The position numbers and the translations under genes were made by a program. From positions 1-9,674 of the forward strand of contig JBFHRO010000121.1 of assembly GCA_041591635.1 (NCBI GenBank): a DNA stretch of 9,674 bases, in the 5' to 3' direction. The first letter of the stretch is position 1. The number at the start of each line of letters is the position of its first letter. Shown in pieces: positions 5,475 through 9,674 of the stretch. The notes under the pieces are model-generated. The model made no database searches. It was given only the letters and a program-made list of their open reading frames with translations, and was not told the origin of the DNA. Origin of the DNA: JACKOD01 sp041591635. GTDB taxonomy: Bacteria; Pseudomonadota; Gammaproteobacteria; Pseudomonadales; Oleiphilaceae.

Positions 5475-6023
5475 ATGAACGCACCTTCTCTGTTGCCCCC
5501 CGGTCGGGCAGCACTTGGTCAGGCCGCGCTGGTTATCCTGCTCGGCATTGCACCGCTCACCCAGGGAGATACGGCGCCCCCCCTATCACCCCAAGCGGCT
5601 CAGTTGCAGCCCCAGGTATCCACACTGATCCATGCCTGGCTGGCGCTGCTGCAGCACCGCCCAACAACCGGAGCCACACCGGCGGACCTGCTGGATCACA
5701 CCGGTTTTCGACTGGAAGTCATCGGCACCACGCTTACTACCCCCTCACAGGTGCACAACTGGCTCCTGCGCCATCATACTGACATGATTAGCGGCACCTA
5801 TCACCAAGAACCCTGGCGCCTTGTCACTATTACCGGCGATCTGGCAGAAATCGAATTCACCCTCCAAGGGGAAGTAAAAAAAGCAGACAAACCCACCGAA
5901 CTCTTTGCCCTCAAACAACGCTGGAAAATTCGTCTCAGGGCAAATAGGCCACCACAAATCCATACCATTTCCGAACAATTCATGGCGCCCAAGCTGTCTT
6001 CCGGCGCCCGGATTCAATGCTGA
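5475..6023 (+). CDS. Exported protein of unknown function in the nirK cluster
   Basis: Not recognised. Seen: 182 residues from ATG 5475, preceded by AAAGG 7-8 nt upstream. The N-terminus has an arginine and a hydrophobic stretch (15-28), giving a probable Sec signal peptide with a cut near residue 30-33. The mature part begins with a proline- and glutamine-rich linker, then a helix ('STLIHAWLALLQH', 49-61), a middle segment with 'WLLRHHTDMISGTYHQEPW', and alternating strands with charged ends (about 115-168). Helix followed by curved strands, and phrases such as 'LVTITGDLAEIEFTLQGEV', suggest an NTF2/SnoaL-like fold; this is a guess from pattern. H95, H100, H101 and H110 are possible metal ligands. 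The final 'ARIQC' leaves a single cysteine at the C-terminus. It overlaps the start of the SCO gene by 7 nt, which argues for coupled translation and a role linked to copper delivery or nitrite reduction. Confidence 0.75.
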   Translation: MNAPSLLPPGRAALGQAALVILLGIAPLTQGDTAPPLSPQAAQLQPQVSTLIHAWLALLQHRPTTGATPADLLDHTGFRLEVIGTTLTTPSQVHNWLLRHHTDMISGTYHQEPWRLVTITGDLAEIEFTLQGEVKKADKPTELFALKQRWKIRLRANRPPQIHTISEQFMAPKLSSGARIQC

Positions 6024-6715
6024 TCAGGACCAGACTTATGAACGCTCTGTTACGTTGCACCTGCATTTTTTGCCTGTTCGCCTTGCTGACAAGCCGTCTG
6101 ACACAGGCCCAGACACAAGCACTGCCCCTGTACCGGGGCATTGGCGGTGACTTCACGCTGGATAGTACTCACAACCACCGCCTGACACTGAGTGCGCTAA
6201 AAACCCCGGTGGCATTGATCACCTTTGGTTACACCAACTGCTCAGATGTGTGCCCGGTCACGCTGGCCTTTCTTAACCAAACGCTCAAGGCACTGCAGGA
6301 TGAGGCCAGCAAAGTGCAGGTGCTGTTTGTCTCACTCGACGATACATACGATCTTGCCCCCCAACTGGCCGACTACCTGCGCCCCTTCAACCCCGACTTT
6401 GTGGGCCTGACCGGTACAGCAGAAGAAATCGCAGCCGTCGCCCGGCAATACCATATCCGCTACAGCAAAACCTCGGACTTGCTGGTTGATACCGGTTACC
6501 GTAAAAAGCACCTCGCGGCATCCCGTCATGCCGCGCACGGTGCCGATGACCACAGCGCAAAAAAAACGTCCGAGCTTGCACATTCGAATCTTTTCTCTCA
6601 CAGCACCACCATTTACCTGCTCGATGCAGACCAGCAGGTGCGGGCTGTTTTTGATACTACTTCAGGAGTCGAAAGCGTCAGGGACGCGGTGCTGTTATTG
6701 TTACAGGAGCCATAG
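6017..6715 (+). CDS. SCO1/SenC-family copper chaperone with histidine-rich insert
   Basis: SCO proteins are membrane-anchored or exported thioredoxin-fold proteins that bind copper and deliver it to respiratory copper enzymes, classically the CuA site of cytochrome oxidase. Seen: 232 residues, an N-terminal hydrophobic segment (about 8-25) with arginines before it, and the thioredoxin-fold core with the copper motif 'CSDVCP' (C75, C79) and H195 in 'SHSTTIYLLD'. All three copper ligands are present. Between about 160 and 195 the chain carries an extra segment rich in histidine (H165, H171, H174, H179, H189). ATG 6017 overlaps the stop of the preceding gene (ATGCTGA) and gives a basic N-region; ATG 6038, in frame and with AGGA 8 nt upstream, is an equally good start. 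Location after nirK suggests copper supply to NirK. The chain may be an N-anchored membrane protein. Confidence 0.9.
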   Translation: MLIRTRLMNALLRCTCIFCLFALLTSRLTQAQTQALPLYRGIGGDFTLDSTHNHRLTLSALKTPVALITFGYTNCSDVCPVTLAFLNQTLKALQDEASKVQVLFVSLDDTYDLAPQLADYLRPFNPDFVGLTGTAEEIAAVARQYHIRYSKTSDLLVDTGYRKKHLAASRHAAHGADDHSAKKTSELAHSNLFSHSTTIYLLDADQQVRAVFDTTSGVESVRDAVLLLLQEP

Positions 6716-6768
6716 ACACGCGCATGGTCACAGGCCGTGCCTCAATGAGTGAGTGACTAAAACGCCCC

Positions 6769-6813
6769 CGCCTGGCGCGCTGCTCGCACAGCAGGTTATT
6801 TCAACGCCAGGCG
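6769..6813. terminator. Inverted repeat at the convergent ends of the SCO gene and norR
   Basis: Perfect 9-bp arms CGCCTGGCG (6769-6777) and CGCCAGGCG (6805-6813). The right arm lies inside the last codons of norR and is followed by TTT; the left arm is preceded by AAAACGCC, which can lengthen the stem across a bulge. A small hairpin CTGCT/AGCAG sits in the loop. It may act as a terminator for the plus-strand cluster, but the T-tract is short. Confidence 0.4.
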
Positions 6814-8355
6814 TTTCGCCATCCGGTGCAGGTTGCCTCGATCCATCCCCAGTGATTTGGCCGCCTTGGCCCAGTTGTTGGAGAATGCCGCCAGACGCTC
6901 GGTAATCAGCTGGCGCTGAAACTCGGCCAGGGCTTCATTCATGGCCAGCTCGTCGCCAACGTCGAGCGCCGCCGACACGGCGGGCTCGCACGGAACCTGA
7001 CCGGATGTCTGGGGCCGCGCTGGCGGCAAACCTGCACTCACGTCACAGTGTTCAGCTTCAATAGTGACGATATCGCGCGACTGTTGAGCCCGGGCGCGTA
7101 ACGCCGCACGACTCACCACATGTTCAAGTTCACGGACGTTGCCCGGCCAGTTGTAGCCTTCGAGTTGGCGCAGCGCCCCGGGGCCCAGGCACAGGTTCTT
7201 CAGCCCCAGCTTGACGCGCATCTTCTCGGCAAAATACCCCGCCAGCAAGGGAATATCGCCCTGGCGCTCGCGCAGTGGCGGCACTGTTACCGGAAACACG
7301 CTCAGGCGGTGATAGAGGTCGCGCCGAAACTGCCCGGCTTCCACTTCTGCTTCAAGATTGCGGTTGGTGGCCGCCAGAATGCGCACGTCGACGTACTTCA
7401 CCTTATCCGATCCGACCCGCTGAATTTCCCCGCTTTGCAGGGCCCGCAGCATTTTGGCCTGTAAAACCAGCGGCAACTCGCCGATCTCATCGAGAAACAA
7501 GGTACCGCCATCGGCCAGCTCGAACTTTCCGCCCCGATCTGCGGTGGCGCCGGTAAAGGCGCCCTTGGTGTGGCCGAACAGCTCGCTCTCGGCGATAGAC
7601 TCGGGCAGTGCCGCACAGTTGATGTACACCAGTGGCTGATCAGCCCGGTTTGAATTGACATGAATGGTGCGTGCCACCAATTCTTTACCCACGCCGGTTT
7701 CACCGCCAATCAGCACCGACAGATCCGAGGCGGCCACCAGCTCCAGCTCCTTGTGCAGGTGCTGCATCGCCGGACTGCGGCCAATCAACTCACCGCCACC
7801 ACGTTTAAGCGCCTCGCTGATCAACTCCTGTGCCAGCAGGTTTTTATGCCGCGCCTGCTGCTCCAGCCCTTCTATCAGCAAAGCCGTGCGCATGGCCGCC
7901 GCGGCCAGCGCCGAAAAGGTCGACATGGTTTGATCGTCCACGGCATCGAACATGCCGGGGGTCAACCCGTCAAGGGTCAGAATCCCCAGCAACTGCCCGT
8001 CCACGCGCAAAGCGCAGCCCATGCAGGCATGTACTTCCAGCTTGCCCTCATGGCCCAAGACCATACCGTCGTAAGGATCAGGCAATCGCGAATCCGCCGG
8101 AAAGCGAACAGGCTGAGTCGAGGCCATAATGCGCTCAAACCGGGGATGCAGGGCGGGGTCAAACCGCCGCCCCAGGGCATCGGTGGACAGGCCGTCCACC
8201 GCTACCGGAACCAGCCGGTTCTTCTCGTATTTCAGCAACGCCGAAGCATCGCAGGGCAACACCCGCCGCACCGCGCCCAGCAAGCGCTGATAACGATTCT
8301 GTGCCGATAAGTCCCGCGTCAGATCCACGGCAATATCCAATAGGGCATCAATCAC
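6796..8355 (-). CDS. norR: NorR, nitric-oxide-responsive sigma-54 transcription activator
   Basis: NorR senses NO directly at a mononuclear iron in its GAF domain and then drives sigma-54 transcription. Seen: 519 residues in three domains. GAF domain about 20-165, with 'DPYD' (D93, D96), C111 in 'HAC' and D129 in 'LTLDG', corresponding to the iron-binding region of E. coli NorR (D96, D99, C113, D131). AAA+ domain about 190-425, with Walker A 'GETGVGKE' (218-225), the sigma-54 contact loop 'GAFTGA' (265-270) and Walker B 'TLFLDE' (285-290). C-terminal Fis-type helix-turn-helix about 475-515 ('NWAKAAKSLGMDRGNLHRMAKRL' region). Start is GTG 8355, with AAGAGG upstream; the ATG at 8360 meets a stop after two codons. 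It lies 99 bp behind nsrR and may be cotranscribed with it. Known NorR targets (norVW, norB) are not in the window; sigma-54 promoters at hemN and nirK are candidates. Confidence 0.95.
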   Translation of the reverse strand: MIDALLDIAVDLTRDLSAQNRYQRLLGAVRRVLPCDASALLKYEKNRLVPVAVDGLSTDALGRRFDPALHPRFERIMASTQPVRFPADSRLPDPYDGMVLGHEGKLEVHACMGCALRVDGQLLGILTLDGLTPGMFDAVDDQTMSTFSALAAAAMRTALLIEGLEQQARHKNLLAQELISEALKRGGGELIGRSPAMQHLHKELELVAASDLSVLIGGETGVGKELVARTIHVNSNRADQPLVYINCAALPESIAESELFGHTKGAFTGATADRGGKFELADGGTLFLDEIGELPLVLQAKMLRALQSGEIQRVGSDKVKYVDVRILAATNRNLEAEVEAGQFRRDLYHRLSVFPVTVPPLRERQGDIPLLAGYFAEKMRVKLGLKNLCLGPGALRQLEGYNWPGNVRELEHVVSRAALRARAQQSRDIVTIEAEHCDVSAGLPPARPQTSGQVPCEPAVSAALDVGDELAMNEALAEFQRQLITERLAAFSNNWAKAAKSLGMDRGNLHRMAKRLALK

Positions 8356-8359
8356 TGCA

Positions 8360-8395
8360 TTAACCTCTTGTACAACCTCTTGTCTAGCCTTTTGT
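8360..8395 (-). repeat. Three 12-bp tandem repeats before norR
   Basis: On the minus strand three consecutive 12-mers start ACAAAAGGCTAG, ACAAGAGGTTGT, ACAAGAGGTTAA. The last copy supplies the AAGAGG ribosome site of norR, so the array presents three Shine-Dalgarno-like blocks in a row. It ends 4 nt before the GTG start. It may tune translation or be a binding site; it may also be a slippage product. Confidence 0.7.
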
Positions 8396-8454
8396 ATAAA
8401 CGACTGCCTTTAAAGGGTTTCGCGGCACCGGCGTAGCAACGCAACGCAACGCTG

Positions 8455-8892
8455 TCAGTCAATGTTCAACAACTGCAACAGTTGCGCCCGGCACGCTTCA
8501 GGCAGCACATCTTCGAGGGTGTACTGATCCAGCGCCCCCAGAAACGCCGCCAGCCCCTGGGCGAATATTCCTTTCAGGGCGCAGGCCGGAGTAATTACGC
8601 AACCGTTAGTGGCTGAAAAACATTCCACCAGCTCCAGATCCGGCTCCATTTCCCGCACCAGTGTGCCAATGCGTACCGCCACCGGTTTAACGCCCAGTTT
8701 CAAACCACCGTTTTTGCCTCGCACCGTCTCGAGGTAGCCTTTTTTGGTGAGTTTGTGCACCACCTTCATCAAGTGGTTTTTCGACACCCCGTAACTGTCG
8801 GCGATTTCCTGAATCGTTGCCATGCGGTCCTCCTGCACTGCGACATACAGCAAGACCCGCAGGGCGTAATCGGTTTGGCGGGTGATATACAT
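8455..8892 (-). CDS. nsrR: NsrR, Rrf2-family NO-sensing [2Fe-2S]/[4Fe-4S] repressor
   Basis: NsrR represses NO-detoxification and denitrification genes until NO destroys its Fe-S cluster. Seen: 145 residues from ATG 8892, with AGGAG 7 nt upstream; a longer frame to 8925 lacks a good ribosome site. The N-terminal winged helix ('MYITRQTDYALRVLLYVA', then 'TIQEIADSYGVSKNHLMKVVHKL') is typical of the NsrR branch of Rrf2. Cluster cysteines are C91, C98 and C104 in 'CFSATNGCVITPACALKG', and D8 matches the aspartate ligand known in Streptomyces NsrR. The C-terminal 'FLGALDQYTLEDVL' is also NsrR-like. The cysteine spacing CX6CX5C has a longer first gap than E. coli NsrR (CX4CX5C). IscR and RirA are less likely given the overall pattern. 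It is upstream of norR on the same strand and divergent from a gene with a probable NsrR box. Confidence 0.92.
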   Translation of the reverse strand: MYITRQTDYALRVLLYVAVQEDRMATIQEIADSYGVSKNHLMKVVHKLTKKGYLETVRGKNGGLKLGVKPVAVRIGTLVREMEPDLELVECFSATNGCVITPACALKGIFAQGLAAFLGALDQYTLEDVLPEACRAQLLQLLNID

Positions 8893-9006
8893 GCTCTTAC
8901 TCCTGAAAATCCCGTGACCCCTCAATCAAAGGCGCCAGTAAAGCAGATTCAGGCGCCACGAGATAAGCCAAATCACCGCAGATAGCCGGTTTTATCAACG
9001 GCCACT

Positions 9007-9029
9007 AACATGCATTCAATATACATCTT
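9007..9029. promoter_or_regulatory. Probable NsrR binding site
   Basis: Left half AACATGCATT and right half ATATACATCTT (one base between) compared with the known 11-1-11 palindrome (AANATGCATTT, one base, AAATGCATNTT): 17 of 20 defined positions match. A -10-like TATACA (9020-9025) lies inside it, so binding would block a promoter reading toward the ferritin-like gene at 9170. It is 115 bp from the nsrR start and could also affect nsrR. Confidence 0.7.
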
Positions 9030-9169
9030 TAAAAGTCATGATACCCTAACTGCGCCAAATACCCTATGGCTTGACCCACATCATGGGCAGACCAGCGCAA
9101 CTCCAGCATAAAGATGGCCGGGCATGTATCGGCCTGATATCCACTCACGCAACCGCCAAGGACCCTGCC

Positions 9170-9658
9170 ATGACAAACGCCAACAACGACTCTGCCCCCT
9201 GCCTGCAGGGCCAGAACCATCCCGATATCAACCCGGCCTATCAAGGCACGCCTCCGCCCCCGGTGCTGGTTGAGGCGCTGCAAACCTTGCTCAAGGCCGA
9301 ACGGGCAGGCGTGCGCGTGGCGACGGAAAGCCTGGCCAGTGCCGAATTATCGCCTGTTGATCGACAAACACTGGAAAAAGTCCACGCGGATGAGGCCCAA
9401 AGCTGCCGTCTGTTGCGCCAACTGATGCTGGATCTGGGTATTGAGCCCACTGAGGAAGTCGGCGACTTTTACGCCAAGGCCATGGCCATTGCCGATGTGG
9501 ATACCCGCCTGAAACTGGTGGACCGGGGTCGTCTGTGGGTATTCAATAATCTGACCAGCCTGCTGGGCGAAAACGACCAGGCCTACATCGCCAACATTCT
9601 GCAGCAAGTCAAAGACCTGCATGCCGCCCCCGTACCCTATTCAGGCAACCGGGGCTAA
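9170..9658 (+). CDS. Probable ferritin-like (DUF6306-type) protein, likely NsrR target
   Basis: Function not known. Seen: 162 residues from ATG 9170, with AAGGA 7 nt upstream; the frame is open back to 9071 but that stretch lacks a ribosome site. After a polar and proline-rich N-terminus (1-33), a helical domain begins with 'ALQTLLKAERAGVRV' (36-50), carries 'KVHADEAQS' (70-78) and ends near residue 150. E44 and the H72/E75 pair resemble the glutamate and histidine pattern of four-helix di-iron ferritin-like proteins, and the 'AERAG' phrase fits DUF6306. No signal peptide is seen, so it should be cytoplasmic. It is divergent from nsrR, with a close NsrR-box match 140 bp upstream. Inference: a di-iron protein used against NO or nitrosative damage, possibly comparable in role to YtfE/RIC or NorA, to which I see no sequence relation. 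TAA at 9656-9658 ends it. Confidence 0.78.
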   Translation: MTNANNDSAPCLQGQNHPDINPAYQGTPPPPVLVEALQTLLKAERAGVRVATESLASAELSPVDRQTLEKVHADEAQSCRLLRQLMLDLGIEPTEEVGDFYAKAMAIADVDTRLKLVDRGRLWVFNNLTSLLGENDQAYIANILQQVKDLHAAPVPYSGNRG

Positions 9659-9674
9659 CAAGGCTGGAGTGAGC

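Noticed and set aside
7660..8310. Long plus-strand open frame of 216 codons inside norR
   Set aside because: It lies opposite the GAF and AAA+ coding part of norR and shows no domain or ribosome site of its own.
8430..8452. CAACG short tandem repeat between nsrR and norR
   Set aside because: Only about three 5-bp units; too short to separate from chance in GC-rich DNA.
8944..8959. Sigma-54 promoter for nsrR on the minus strand (TGGC to CTGC)
   Set aside because: GG and GC are 11 nt apart instead of 10, a spacing RpoN does not tolerate well.
8930..8959. Direct repeat AGGCGCCA twice, 22 bp apart, upstream of nsrR
   Set aside because: Short and GC-rich, matches no operator I know, and the NsrR box is elsewhere.
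8999..9014. Sigma-54 promoter before the ferritin-like gene (CGGC-N7-ATGCA)
   Set aside because: GG/GC spacing is right but both conserved flanking bases deviate, and the -12 part lies in the NsrR palindrome, which explains the ATGCA.

Overview
The window looks like chromosomal DNA of a denitrifying gammaproteobacterium. It is GC-rich, its proteins resemble gammaproteobacterial families throughout, and it combines NsrR, NorR, copper nitrite reductase and anaerobic haem synthesis. The genus cannot be named from the sequence alone. There is no RNA gene, insertion sequence, CRISPR array or sign of recent transfer.

Layout, left to right. (1) The start of sufT (minus strand) runs off the left edge. 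(2) A gene-free region of about 380 bp separates it from divergent hemN, the oxygen-independent coproporphyrinogen III enzyme of haem synthesis. That region holds sigma-54 (-24/-12) promoter matches facing both genes, with GT-N7-AC sites of the NorR type between them. (3) On the minus strand lie an ECF sigma factor and, 4 nt behind it, a small membrane protein that is probably its anti-sigma factor. (4) Divergent from them is a secreted DUF6448-type protein. The shared intergenic region carries two back-to-back promoters with the same -35 (TGTCACAAA) and -10 (CACGTTA), plus a 19-bp tandem repeat in the sigma leader. (5) A plus-strand cluster follows: nirK (Tat-exported copper nitrite reductase), an unrecognised exported protein, and a SCO-type copper chaperone. 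nirK also has a good sigma-54 promoter match. (6) On the minus strand are norR (NO-responsive sigma-54 activator) and, upstream of it, nsrR (NO-sensing Fe-S repressor). (7) Divergent from nsrR is a probable ferritin-like DUF6306 protein preceded by a close match to the NsrR box.

How it may fit together (inference). nirK makes nitric oxide, the SCO protein probably supplies its copper, and hemN and sufT support the haem and Fe-S cofactors that anaerobic respiration needs and NO damages. Two NO sensors are encoded beside them. The sigma-54 promoter matches at hemN, nirK and possibly sufT suggest that NorR controls these genes, which would be broader than its usual role at NO reductase or flavorubredoxin genes. 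No NO reductase lies in the window. The ECF sigma/anti-sigma pair appears to form a separate autoregulated unit whose visible target is the DUF6448 protein.
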